From Thermohalobaculum sp038524325 (GTDB lineage Bacteria > Pseudomonadota > Alphaproteobacteria > Rhodobacterales > Rhodobacteraceae): a stretch of DNA of 16,361 nucleotides. How positions within the stretch are numbered: the first letter of the stretch is position 1; every line of letters starts with the position of its first letter. The stretch covers positions 1 to 16,361 of the forward strand of contig JBCBIS010000088.1 in NCBI GenBank assembly GCA_038524325.1, given 5' to 3'. The position numbers and the translations under genes were made by a program. Below are positions 1 to 7,357 of this stretch, piece by piece. The notes beneath the pieces are model-generated. The model searched no databases and was not told where the DNA came from. It saw only the letters and a program-made list of their open reading frames with translations.

Positions 1-1196
1 AGGCCGAGATAGGTGAAGGTCACGCCGGGGCGCAGCTCATAGCCATAGAAGGGCGGCTCGAGGATCGGGCGGGCCCAGTTGGTCTTGGGCGGCTCCACCC
101 CCTCGGTCGCCAACCCGTCGAGCTCGGTCGGGTGAAAATTGCCTGCGCGGCAGGCGGCGTTGAACTGGGCGATGGTGCGGGCAAAACGCTCTCCCGGCAG
201 GCCGAGCCGCTGGCCCAGCCCCTCGATCGTCTCGGCCTCGACCGGCGGGAACACCGAGGGCATGAAGAGGTCGCGCGCCCGCGCATCGATCACCGCATAG
301 GCGACCTGATCGGGTTGCGCGGCCACCAGCCGGCCCCAGATGGCATAGCGTTTCGGCCAGACATCCTCGCCCTCGTCATAGAACCGCGCGCCGTCCTTGT
401 TGACCACCACCGAGAAGGGCACGCAGTCCAGCCGGGTGACGATGCCACCATCGAATTTCGGCGCCCGCCCGTCGATCGCCACAGCATGGCATTGGGTCGG
501 GTCACCCACGCTCTCGATCCCCTGATCCAGCAGATCCTTCAGCACCACGCCGCGGTTATAGGGGGTGCCGCGGATCAGGAAGTTCTTGGCCGCCGGCCCC
601 CAGGCGCTGGCCAGCCAGTCCAGATCCGCCTGAAACCCGCCCGAGGCCACCACCACCGCCCGGGGGCGGATCATCTGCCGGGCGCCGCCGATCGACGCCT
701 CGACCGCGTTGATCCGATGGCCGTCATGGTCCAGATGGGTTACCTCGGCCTCGTAGGCGATCTCGACCCCCAGATCCTCGGCCCGCCGGTAATAGGCATT
801 CACCAGCGCCTTGCCGCCGCCCAGGAAGAACGCATTGGTCCGCGACAGCGACAGGGTGCCGGAGAGGGAGGGCTGGAACCGCACCCCATGCGAACGCATC
901 CAGTCATAACAGGCCTCCGAGGCGCGGATGGTCTGCCGCGCCAGCTCCTGGTCGGTCTTGCCGGCGGTCACCTTGAGCAGGTCGTCGAGATATTCCTCCT
1001 CGTCATAGGCCCCGGTCAGGACGCCCAGCGGCCCCGCATGCATGCAGCGAAAGTTGCGTGTGTGGCGCGAATTGCCGCCGCGATAGGGTTTCGGCGCCGC
1101 CTCGAGCAGCAGCACCCGCGCCCCCGCCGCGCGGGCGGTCAGCGCCGCGCAAAGTGCCGCGTTGCCGCCGCCGACGATCAAAATGTCCGGAGTCAT
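1..1196 (-). CDS. tcuA: FAD-dependent tricarballylate dehydrogenase-like flavoprotein (3' end outside window)
   Basis: At least 398 codons are present; the C-terminus lies beyond base 1. The protein opens with a Rossmann FAD motif (ILIVGGGNAALCAA, residues 5-18), then the acidic end of strand 2 at E32, and a GGNSRHTRN block at 40-48. Further conserved-looking blocks are NAFFLGGGKALVNAYYRRAE (121-140), WPKRYAIWGR and, near the edge, PPFYGYELRPGVTFTYLG. These match my memory of TcuA, which oxidises tricarballylate to cis-aconitate, and more broadly the fumarate reductase/succinate dehydrogenase flavoprotein superfamily. The ATG at 1196 is chosen because the FAD motif begins three residues later; no strong ribosome site precedes it. 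An ATG at 1209 is out of frame. The gene diverges from a GntR regulator across 73 bases that contain a clear inverted repeat, so it is probably that regulator's target. Exact substrate is uncertain: other 3-oxosteroid or fumarate-type dehydrogenases share the fold. Confidence 0.87.
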   Translation of the reverse strand, partial: MTPDILIVGGGNAALCAALTARAAGARVLLLEAAPKPYRGGNSRHTRNFRCMHAGPLGVLTGAYDEEEYLDDLLKVTAGKTDQELARQTIRASEACYDWMRSHGVRFQPSLSGTLSLSRTNAFFLGGGKALVNAYYRRAEDLGVEIAYEAEVTHLDHDGHRINAVEASIGGARQMIRPRAVVVASGGFQADLDWLASAWGPAAKNFLIRGTPYNRGVVLKDLLDQGIESVGDPTQCHAVAIDGRAPKFDGGIVTRLDCVPFSVVVNKDGARFYDEGEDVWPKRYAIWGRLVAAQPDQVAYAVIDARARDLFMPSVFPPVEAETIEGLGQRLGLPGERFARTIAQFNAACRAGNFHPTELDGLATEGVEPPKTNWARPILEPPFYGYELRPGVTFTYLG

Positions 1197-1232
1197 ATGG
1201 ATAGGCCATGTGCTTGACGTGTTGATGGGGAT

Positions 1233-1261
1233 ATTGTATCCAATCGGATACATAAATGCAA
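1233..1261 (-). promoter_or_regulatory. Candidate sigma-70-type promoter of the tcuA-like gene
   Basis: On the minus strand TTGCAT (1261-1256) is followed 17 bases later by TACAAT (1238-1233), which matches five of six bases of the -10 consensus. Transcription would start near 1226, giving a leader of about 30 bases. The GntR operator repeat lies over the spacer and the -10 element, as expected for repression. The -35 match is weak, so this is a proposal from position and sequence only. Confidence 0.35.
1235..1252. promoter_or_regulatory. Inverted repeat, likely GntR/FCD operator
   Basis: TGTATCC (1235-1241) and GGATACA (1246-1252) are perfect reverse complements separated by AATC. Short AT-containing palindromes of this size are typical of FCD-type GntR regulator sites, and one such regulator begins 18 bases downstream. 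The repeat sits in the shared intergenic region of tcuA and gntR, so it could control both genes and make the regulator autoregulated. I saw no second copy near the tct operon. Confidence 0.72.
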
Positions 1262-1269
1262 GAGGCCAA

Positions 1270-1923
1270 ATGTCGGACACTCCCCAGCCGCCCCCGCAAT
1301 CCAGCGGCGAGGCCGCCTATCAGGCCCTGCTCGCCTCGATCCGGGCCGGCCGTTATGGCCCTGGTGACAGGCTGCGTGAGGAAGAGGTGGGCGAGCGCCT
1401 GTCGCTCTCGCGCACCCCGGTCCGCGAGGCCCTCCGGCGGCTGGAGGCCGATGGGATCGTCGAGCACCGGCCCCGTCTTGGCGCCGTGATCCGCAAACTG
1501 AGCCATTCCGAACTGGTTGAACTCTACGAAATGCGCGTGGTGTTGGAGCGCACGGCGGCGGAACTGGCCGCCCGCCATGGCGCAGAGGCGGAATTCGACA
1601 CGCTCGACGATCTGAATGCCGAGATCAAAGCCGAGCGGGACAATCCGGCCACCGCCGCTGCCATCAACCAAAGCTTTCACCGCGGGCTCTACCTCGCGGG
1701 CCGCAATCGCTTTCTGGTCGAGGCGGCGCGGGCATTGAATAACTCGCTGCTGCTGCTCGGCCCCACCACATATACCGACGATGCGCGTATCGATGTGGTC
1801 ACAGCACAGCATCAGAGCATCATCGACGCCCTGCGCGACGGCGATGCCGAGGCGGCGGGGGCGGCGGCCGAGGCGCATCTGCAGACCTCGCTGCGCCATC
1901 GGCTGCGGATGCTCGACAGATGA
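1270..1923 (+). CDS. GntR-family transcriptional regulator with FCD ligand-binding domain
   Basis: 217 codons, the usual size for the FadR/VanR-like FCD subfamily. Residues about 14-75 form the winged helix-turn-helix, with the typical LREEEVGERLSLSRTPVREA block (36-55) and RRLEADGIV. The all-helical FCD domain follows (about 80-210), with three histidines at H137 (SFHRGLY), H181 (AQHQSII) and H203 (EAHLQ) placed as in the metal or carboxylate site of this family; N133 stands where Asp is common. The ATG at 1270 is preferred over an in-frame ATG at 1162 because AGAGG at 1261-1265 precedes it and because the longer form would cover the operator and the start of the divergent gene. The stop overlaps the next start (ATGA), so it is coupled to the AbrB-family gene. 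It probably senses an organic acid and represses the divergent tcuA-like gene and its own operon; the ligand is not known. Confidence 0.92.
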   Translation: MSDTPQPPPQSSGEAAYQALLASIRAGRYGPGDRLREEEVGERLSLSRTPVREALRRLEADGIVEHRPRLGAVIRKLSHSELVELYEMRVVLERTAAELAARHGAEAEFDTLDDLNAEIKAERDNPATAAAINQSFHRGLYLAGRNRFLVEAARALNNSLLLLGPTTYTDDARIDVVTAQHQSIIDALRDGDAEAAGAAAEAHLQTSLRHRLRMLDR

Positions 1924-2948
1924 TCGGGATTGTCACGGCCTTCGCGGTGGCCCTCGCCGGCGTGGCGGCATTCCACGCGGTCGATCTGCCGCTGCCCTGG
2001 CTGCTCGGCCCGATCTTCGCCTGCCTCGCCGCCGCCCTGGCGGGACTGCCGCTGGGCGGGTTTGCCAAACTCAACGAGGGGATGCGGGCGGTGCTGGGCG
2101 TCGCCGTGGGGGCCACGCTGACCCCTGCGGTGCTGGGCAGTTTTCCGGGCATGTGGCCGACCCTTTGTCTGGTCCCGGTGATGGTGCTGGCCATCGCGGT
2201 GACCGGCATCCCCTATTTCCGCCGGATCTGGGGCTATGACCCGGCCACCGCCTATTACGCCGCAATGCCGGGAGGGTTGCAGGACATGCTGGCATTCGGC
2301 GAGGAGGCCGGGGGCAATATCCGGGCACTCTCGCTGATCCATGCCACCCGGGTGTTGGTGATCGTGGTCGCCCTGCCGTTCCTGTTGCAAGGGATCTGGG
2401 GGGCGGATCTGAGCAATCCTCCCGGGCGGCCAGCCACCCAGATCCCCTGGCAGGACCTCGCGCTGATGCTGCTCTGCGGCGCGGTCGGCTGGGCCGGGGC
2501 GGCGCGGATCGGGATGTTCGGCGCCGCGATCCTGGGTCCGCTGATCGTCGCAGGCCTGGCAACCGTCGCGGGGCTTCTGGGCAACCGCCCTCCGGCCGAG
2601 GCGATCTGGGCCGCGCAGTTCTTCATCGGTCTCGCCATCGGCTGCAAATACGCCGGGGTGACGATGGCAGAAGTCCGGCGCGATCTGGCCGCCGGGCTGG
2701 GCTTTTGCCTCCTGCTGATCCTGCTGACGCTGATCTTTGTCGAGGCGATCTACCTGACCGGCATGGCCCCAGGGATGGAGGTGCTGCTGGCCTTCGCCCC
2801 CGGCGGGCAGGCAGAGCTGACGGTGCTGGCACTGATCGTGGGGGCGGACATGGCCTTTGTGGTGGCCCACCACGTTCTCAGACTGTTCGTGGTGATCCTG
2901 GGGGCACCGATTGCGATCCGGCTGCTCAGCCCCAGACCTCCGGATTGA
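1920..2948 (+). CDS. AbrB-family (PF05145-type) integral membrane protein, putative transporter
   Basis: 342 codons, very hydrophobic, with about ten apparent membrane segments. The sequence carries the duplicated pattern of this family: LPWLLGPIFA (24-33) with MPGGLQDMLAF (116-126) and HATRVLVIVVALP (141-153) in the first half, and GAAILGPLIVAG (201-212) with APGGQAELTVLAL (293-305) and HHVLRLFVVILGAP (317-330) in the second. Members have often been misnamed ammonia monooxygenase or AbrB regulator; the sequence supports a membrane protein, not an oxygenase and not the AbrB DNA-binding fold. The start overlaps the GntR stop by four bases, so both are translated together and the protein probably moves a substrate linked to the regulator's ligand. 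Its last 23 bases overlap the 3' end of the convergent dehydrogenase gene. Transport function is family-level inference. Confidence 0.88.
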   Translation: MIGIVTAFAVALAGVAAFHAVDLPLPWLLGPIFACLAAALAGLPLGGFAKLNEGMRAVLGVAVGATLTPAVLGSFPGMWPTLCLVPVMVLAIAVTGIPYFRRIWGYDPATAYYAAMPGGLQDMLAFGEEAGGNIRALSLIHATRVLVIVVALPFLLQGIWGADLSNPPGRPATQIPWQDLALMLLCGAVGWAGAARIGMFGAAILGPLIVAGLATVAGLLGNRPPAEAIWAAQFFIGLAIGCKYAGVTMAEVRRDLAAGLGFCLLLILLTLIFVEAIYLTGMAPGMEVLLAFAPGGQAELTVLALIVGADMAFVVAHHVLRLFVVILGAPIAIRLLSPRPPD

Positions 2949-3894
2949 TCATGTGGATCGGCGCGCCCGCGGCATAGGCGGTCACCTGATCGAAGATATC
3001 CGCAAATTGCAGGTCGAACTCATCCTCGGTGACATAGCCGATATGCGGGGTCGGCAGCACGTTCGGATGGGTCAGCAGCGGATGCGCGCTGTCGCGCAGG
3101 GGCTCGGCATCGAAGACATCGATGGCGGCGTGGATCCGGCCCCGTGCAATCTCGGCCTCCAGCGCGCCGGGGGCGATCAGGCCCGAGCGCGAGGTGTTCA
3201 CCAGCAGCGCGCGGGGCGGCATGGCGGAGAGATCCTCGGGCGTGATGATCCCCCGGGTCTCGGGCTTCAGCCGGACATGCAGCGAGACGATGTCCGAAGA
3301 GGCGAAAAACGCCGCCCGGCTCTCGGCCACACGCGCGCCATCTGCGGCGGCGCGGGCACGGCCCGCCTCGGAGGCCCACCACTGCACCCGCATTCCCAGC
3401 GCCTCGGCATAGCCCGCCACAGCGCGCGCGATCCGGCCATAGCCGTAGAGGCCCAGCACACGCCCGCGCAGCGTCCGCCCCACCCCCATCTGCCAACCCC
3501 CCGCGCGGATCGAGGCGACCTGCTGCGGGATCTGGCGATAGCTGGCCAGGATCAGCGCCAGCGTATGCTCGGCCGCGGCATAGGAGGGCGTGTCGGCATG
3601 CATGTTCGAGCAGAGCAGCACCCCGTGCCGGGTGCAGGCCGCCACGTCGATATGGGGATAGACGCTGCGCTGCGAGATCAGGCGCAGATTGGGCAGGCGG
3701 GCCAGCAGATCGCCTCCGATGGCGGTGCGCTCGCGGAACAGAACCAGCGCCTCAGCCCCTGCCACCCGGTCGGCGAGGCGTGCCGGGTCCGGCTCGTGAT
3801 CGGTCCAGACGGTGACCTCATGCGCCGCGAGCCGCGCGAAACAGGGCAGGCCGCGCAGGGTGTCGAACCAATCGTCGAGGATATGGACCTTCAC
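2926..3894 (-). CDS. D-2-hydroxyacid dehydrogenase family protein
   Basis: 322 codons, normal length for the family. The N-terminal half (1-100) is the flavodoxin-like catalytic domain. The nucleotide-binding domain has LGLYGYGRIA (147-156) and the signature region ending in NTSRSG (233-238). Catalytic Arg, Glu and His are visible as R236, E264 (DVFDAEP) and H284 (TPHIGY). At the end of strand 2 the usual NAD-selecting Asp is replaced by Ala-Ser (WWASE, 172-176), so NADP(H) or relaxed cofactor use is possible. The enzyme would interconvert a 2-keto acid and a D-2-hydroxy acid; the substrate cannot be read from sequence. The start is GTG at 3894, overlapping the upstream stop (GTGA). It is the last gene of the tct operon. 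Its 3' end overlaps the convergent AbrB-family gene by 23 bases. Confidence 0.9.
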   Translation of the reverse strand: MKVHILDDWFDTLRGLPCFARLAAHEVTVWTDHEPDPARLADRVAGAEALVLFRERTAIGGDLLARLPNLRLISQRSVYPHIDVAACTRHGVLLCSNMHADTPSYAAAEHTLALILASYRQIPQQVASIRAGGWQMGVGRTLRGRVLGLYGYGRIARAVAGYAEALGMRVQWWASEAGRARAAADGARVAESRAAFFASSDIVSLHVRLKPETRGIITPEDLSAMPPRALLVNTSRSGLIAPGALEAEIARGRIHAAIDVFDAEPLRDSAHPLLTHPNVLPTPHIGYVTEDEFDLQFADIFDQVTAYAAGAPIHMINPEVWG

Positions 3895-4124
3895 CGGCTC
3901 TCGACACCGGCGCCGGGCTCCAGCGTGCGGGGTGTGGCGACGAATGCCGGGGCGCTCAGCACATCGAGCGCCGCGGTCACAGAATTGCGCAGACCGATCA
4001 GGTGGTTGTATTGCGCATCGCAGCCCGAGATGGGGGTGGGGTACTCCCGGATCTCGTCCTGGATCAGGTTGCGGGCGGCCTCCAACTCCGAAGCGGCCCG
4101 GGTCAGGTGGTCGGCATAGCTCAT
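3891..4124 (-). CDS. Small hypothetical protein (77 aa) of the tct operon
   Basis: A soluble, mostly helical-looking 77-residue protein beginning MSYADHLTRAASELEAARNL. I do not recognise the family. The first 35 residues look amphipathic helical and the middle contains EYPTPISGCDAQYNHLIGLR with a single Cys near residue 35. The tail is Pro/Gly-rich and probably disordered. A good ribosome site (GGAGG, five bases before the ATG) and the 4-nt GTGA overlap with the following dehydrogenase gene support real translation. It lies 36 bases after the PrpF-like gene in the same direction, so it is expected to be co-expressed with transport and metabolism genes. It could be a small accessory subunit or a chaperone of a neighbouring enzyme, but no function can be assigned. 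Confidence 0.75.
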   Translation of the reverse strand: MSYADHLTRAASELEAARNLIQDEIREYPTPISGCDAQYNHLIGLRNSVTAALDVLSAPAFVATPRTLEPGAGVESR

Positions 4125-4160
4125 CGCATCCTCCGTGTTCAGCGCGTGGTCAGGGTGCGC

Positions 4161-5249
4161 TCAGGGACCGGGCCAGACGCTCTGCGGGATAAACACCTCC
4201 CCCGCCGCCAGCTTGCGCGCGGTGCGCACCAGACCGGCGGAGTGTAGCGTGAAATCGTCTCCACTGCGGTCGAATTCAACCGTCACCTCCAGTTTGCCCA
4301 TCGGATGCTCCAACGCCAGCGCGGCGCGGCCGCTGTTGGGGGCCGGCAAGATCCCCTCGCCCACAGTGCCGGGGCAGAGCAGGCAGGTCGCCAGGCATTG
4401 CGAGCCGGTGACCGCCAGGGTCGGGTGGCAATTCCAGGGCATGAAATAGCGGACCGTCGCCGAGCCGCCATCGCGCGGCGGCGCCAGCAGGCCGAATTTC
4501 GGCGTGACCGAAGCCGTGACGTCGCCCATCCCCATGCGCTTTCCGGCCACGCGGCGGACGGCCTCCATCCGGTCCATGAAGGCGCGGTCGGCGTCCAGCG
4601 CCTCGGGCGTCTCGGTCCCGGTCAGCCCGAAAGCGTCGGCGCGGGCGATGACCATCGGCATGGCGACGTCGATGCAGGAGACGTCGATTCCATCGATCTC
4701 CTCGCGCCGCGCGCCGTTGGGGAACATATGGCCGGTGGCCCCGCCCACGGTCTCCATGAATTGCAGACTGATCGGGGCCGCCGTGCCGGGGACACCGTCG
4801 ATCCGGGCCGCGCCGTCATAAGCGACCGCGCCGTCCGGCGTCTGGACCCGCGCCGCGACTTTCGCGCCGGTGTTGACGGCGTGGATCCTGACCTCGGTCT
4901 CGGCGCCCGAGGCCGGGATCAGCCCCATCTCGATCGCCGCCGGGCCGACGCCGACCAGGATGTTGCCGCAGGTGGGTTTGAAGTCGACCAGCCGGTCCTC
5001 GACACTGACCTGGGCGAAAAAATAGTCGATCTCGGCCCAGGCGTCCGCGGAGCGCGAGAGCATCGCCACCTTGGTCGTCACCGCCGCGCCGCCGCCGATC
5101 CCGTCGATATTCAGCTTATGGCCCGAGCCGACCATCGCGATCAGCACCTCGGCCAGGGTCTCGTGATCCTGGGGCAGATCGGCGCGGTTCAGATAGGGCC
5201 CGCGCGAGGTGCCGCCGCGCAGGAACAGAAAGGGGATCGCGGTTTGCAT
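4161..5249 (-). CDS. PrpF/GalD-family isomerase (4-oxalomesaconate tautomerase or aconitate isomerase type)
   Basis: 362 codons, the length usual for PrpF-like proteins of the diaminopimelate-epimerase fold. RGGTSRG (11-17) opens the protein, followed by NIDGIGGGAAVTTKVAM (47-63) and PTCGNILVGVGP (92-103). K60 and C94 correspond in position to the Lys/Cys acid-base pair of PrpF. PrpF isomerises trans-aconitate or 2-methylaconitate; GalD tautomerises 4-oxalomesaconate. By memory the DGIGG and CGNIL surroundings are nearer GalD, but the substrate is unproved. Here it sits directly behind the tricarboxylate permease (7 bases after its stop, GAGG ribosome site), which fits isomerisation of an unsaturated tricarboxylate such as aconitate made by the TcuA-like enzyme. 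Confidence 0.88.
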   Translation of the reverse strand: MQTAIPFLFLRGGTSRGPYLNRADLPQDHETLAEVLIAMVGSGHKLNIDGIGGGAAVTTKVAMLSRSADAWAEIDYFFAQVSVEDRLVDFKPTCGNILVGVGPAAIEMGLIPASGAETEVRIHAVNTGAKVAARVQTPDGAVAYDGAARIDGVPGTAAPISLQFMETVGGATGHMFPNGARREEIDGIDVSCIDVAMPMVIARADAFGLTGTETPEALDADRAFMDRMEAVRRVAGKRMGMGDVTASVTPKFGLLAPPRDGGSATVRYFMPWNCHPTLAVTGSQCLATCLLCPGTVGEGILPAPNSGRAALALEHPMGKLEVTVEFDRSGDDFTLHSAGLVRTARKLAAGEVFIPQSVWPGP

Positions 5250-5256
5250 CGCTGCC

Positions 5257-7284
5257 TCAGGTCAGGGGCCAGGGGAGGTCGACATAGCTCTGCAACAGCC
5301 CCGGCGGGAAATCGCGGTTCAGGATCCCAGCCATGGCGCACATGAACGCAATCCCAGCAGCCGTATAGGCCGCCGCAAAGCCCAGGCTGCGGCCCGAGCG
5401 GATATGGATGAAAGCGAAGAGGAAGAGCGCCAGCGCCAGGATAAACCCGATCAGCGCCGTCAACACTAGCAGGCCCGCGAACCAGGCAAGGGTGGGCCAG
5501 AGCCCGTGGTCGTCATCCGCCCCCTCCGCCGTCTCGCGGTCGGCGAACAGGGCATGGGTCTCGGGCCGCAGCATCATCTGCACCAGCAGGATCAGCAGGC
5601 AGACGATCGAGACCCCGGCGACAAAACGCGGGAAAACCCGGTCGGCCGCCGCGTAATCAGGGATCGTGGCCGCATCGACAAAGGCGACGCAGAGATAGGC
5701 GAGCACCGCCAAGAGGAAGGCCATGGGCGCGCGCTTCGTCCCGCTCTTCACAGCGCCCTCCGCCATGATCGCCTTGGCCTGGCGCAGGCCGGCGACAACC
5801 GAGATCACCGTGATGATGACCAGCACGATCACGATGGGCGAGAAGATATAGTCGATCCCCTCCTCGAAGCTTTTGCGGAAGCGGGAATTGGCGATCTGCA
5901 CCGCCTGGTTGGCATAGGTCTCGGCCGGATTCGACAAGACAAAGCCGATCAGAAAGGCCGGGCGCGACCAGTCAAAGCGGCGCATCAGGATGCCCAGCAG
6001 CCCGATGGCGAACAGCGCGACCAGATCCATGATGTCCTGGCCCGACTGGAACGCGGCGAATGAGATGATCATGAACAGGAACGGCGCGAGAAGGCCAAAG
6101 GGAATGGTCGTCAGCCGCGCAATCCCGCCCGAGGCGGCGATGCAGATCAGCGTCCCCACTACATTCGCCATCGCCAGCAGCCAGACGATGGCATAGGTGA
6201 TGTCGAGATTGTTTTTCAGCATCGAGGGGCCGACCTCGATATCGCCCGAGCCGAGCAGCGCGATGGCACCGATGAACACCGCCATCGAGCCGGATCCGGG
6301 AATGCCGAACAGCAGGGTTGGCACCAGCCCGCCGCCCTCCTTGGCATTGTTCGAGCTTTCGGGCCCGATCACGCCGCGCACCTCGCCCGAGCCGAATGTG
6401 GACTTGTCCCGCGTGCTCTGCACCGTGTGGCCATAGGCGATCCAATCGACCACCGATCCGCCGAGGCCCGGGATCACGCCCACCACGACCCCGATGATCG
6501 AGCAGCGCGCCGAGAGCCAGATATTCGCGAACCAGTCGCGAACCCCGGCCAGCCAGCCACCGCCCAGGACCGAGCGTTCCGCAATCGCCCGGTCGCGGCG
6601 GAGCAGCGCGACGATCTCGGGGATCGCGAAAATGCCAAGGCCAACGATGACCAGCTTCAGCCCGTCCACCAGATAGGGCATGTCATAGGTCGCCATCCGC
6701 AGCTCACCCGCCGAGTCGCCCTCGCCGATCGTGCCGATCATCATGCCAAGCCCAGCGGCAGCGATCCCTTTCAGCGCCACCCGGCCCGCCAGGATGCCCA
6801 CCATCGACAGGCCGAAAATGGTGATCATGAGGAGTTCGGGCGTGCGGAATTCCAGCACCAGCGGCCGGGCGACCAGAATGAAAACCGTCAGAAACGTCGC
6901 CCCCAGCAGCCCCCCGAACAGCGAGGAGGCGAAGGCGGCGGACAGCGCCCGCGCCGCCTCGCCCTTTTTCGCCAGCGGAAACCCGTCCAGCACCGTCGCC
7001 TGACTGGCCGAGGAGCCCGGGATGCCCATTAGCACCGAGGCAAACGTGTCCGAGGTTGGCACCACCGCCACCATGCCGATCATCAGAGCGAGGCCCAGAA
7101 CCGGGTCCATCCCGAACATGAAGGGCAGCAGCAGCGACAGCCCCGCGATGCCTCCCAAACCGGGAAAAACCCCGATGCAGAGGCCCATGACGACCCCCAA
7201 CACCAGATAGCCCAGCACCTGGACCTGAAAGATCAGCCCCGCGGCGTCACCCAGCGCAGGCAATGCGACTGACAGAATATCCAT
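5257..7284 (-). CDS. tctA: Tripartite tricarboxylate transporter permease, TctA-TctB fusion
   Basis: 675 codons from the ATG at 7284; ordinary TctA proteins are about 500. Residues 1-505 are TctA: the two internal repeats show GVFPGLGG (38-45) with GIPGSSASQATVLDGFP (87-103), and GVIPGLGG (269-276) with FGIPGSGSMAVF (326-337). From about 515 to 675 a second module has four hydrophobic segments, the FPRFVAG (551-557) hallmark of TctB and a charged acidic loop (580-593). Together they supply both membrane subunits of the secondary transporter that works with the TctC binding protein, and no separate tctB is present. A longer reading from 7329 was rejected because its start lies inside a strong hairpin; ATG 7284 has a GGGGG ribosome site eight bases upstream and begins a normal TctA N-terminus. 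Substrate is a carboxylate, probably di- or tricarboxylate. Confidence 0.93.
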   Translation of the reverse strand: MDILSVALPALGDAAGLIFQVQVLGYLVLGVVMGLCIGVFPGLGGIAGLSLLLPFMFGMDPVLGLALMIGMVAVVPTSDTFASVLMGIPGSSASQATVLDGFPLAKKGEAARALSAAFASSLFGGLLGATFLTVFILVARPLVLEFRTPELLMITIFGLSMVGILAGRVALKGIAAAGLGMMIGTIGEGDSAGELRMATYDMPYLVDGLKLVIVGLGIFAIPEIVALLRRDRAIAERSVLGGGWLAGVRDWFANIWLSARCSIIGVVVGVIPGLGGSVVDWIAYGHTVQSTRDKSTFGSGEVRGVIGPESSNNAKEGGGLVPTLLFGIPGSGSMAVFIGAIALLGSGDIEVGPSMLKNNLDITYAIVWLLAMANVVGTLICIAASGGIARLTTIPFGLLAPFLFMIISFAAFQSGQDIMDLVALFAIGLLGILMRRFDWSRPAFLIGFVLSNPAETYANQAVQIANSRFRKSFEEGIDYIFSPIVIVLVIITVISVVAGLRQAKAIMAEGAVKSGTKRAPMAFLLAVLAYLCVAFVDAATIPDYAAADRVFPRFVAGVSIVCLLILLVQMMLRPETHALFADRETAEGADDDHGLWPTLAWFAGLLVLTALIGFILALALFLFAFIHIRSGRSLGFAAAYTAAGIAFMCAMAGILNRDFPPGLLQSYVDLPWPLT

Positions 7285-7314
7285 GGCGCTGCCCCCCTGG
7301 CCGCAGGTGGAAGA

Positions 7315-7342
7315 GGCCCCGCCCGCCAAGGCGGAGGGGGCC
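7315..7342 (-). terminator. GC-rich hairpin between tctC and the tctA-tctB gene (attenuator-like)
   Basis: GGCCCC (7315-7320) pairs with GGGGCC (7337-7342), and CCGCC (7323-7327) with GGCGG (7330-7334), around a small loop, with a 2x2 mismatch between the two stems. No U-run follows on the minus strand. Such hairpins between a binding-protein gene and its permease genes often stabilise the upstream message or partly stop transcription, giving more binding protein than permease. That role is inference. Confidence 0.5.
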
Positions 7343-7357
7343 GGTCTCGAGCCCCGC

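Noticed and set aside
132..1217. A 361-codon plus-strand open frame opposite tcuA
   Set aside because: The minus strand encodes FAD-binding and dehydrogenase motifs throughout; the plus frame shows none.
2911..4119. Long plus-strand open frame opposite the dehydrogenase and the 77-aa gene
   Set aside because: Low-complexity shadow; the minus strand has catalytic residues, ribosome sites and coupled starts.
7285..7329. N-terminal extension of the permease to 7329
   Set aside because: The added residues are not TctA-like, the start falls in a strong hairpin, and ATG 7284 has a better ribosome site.
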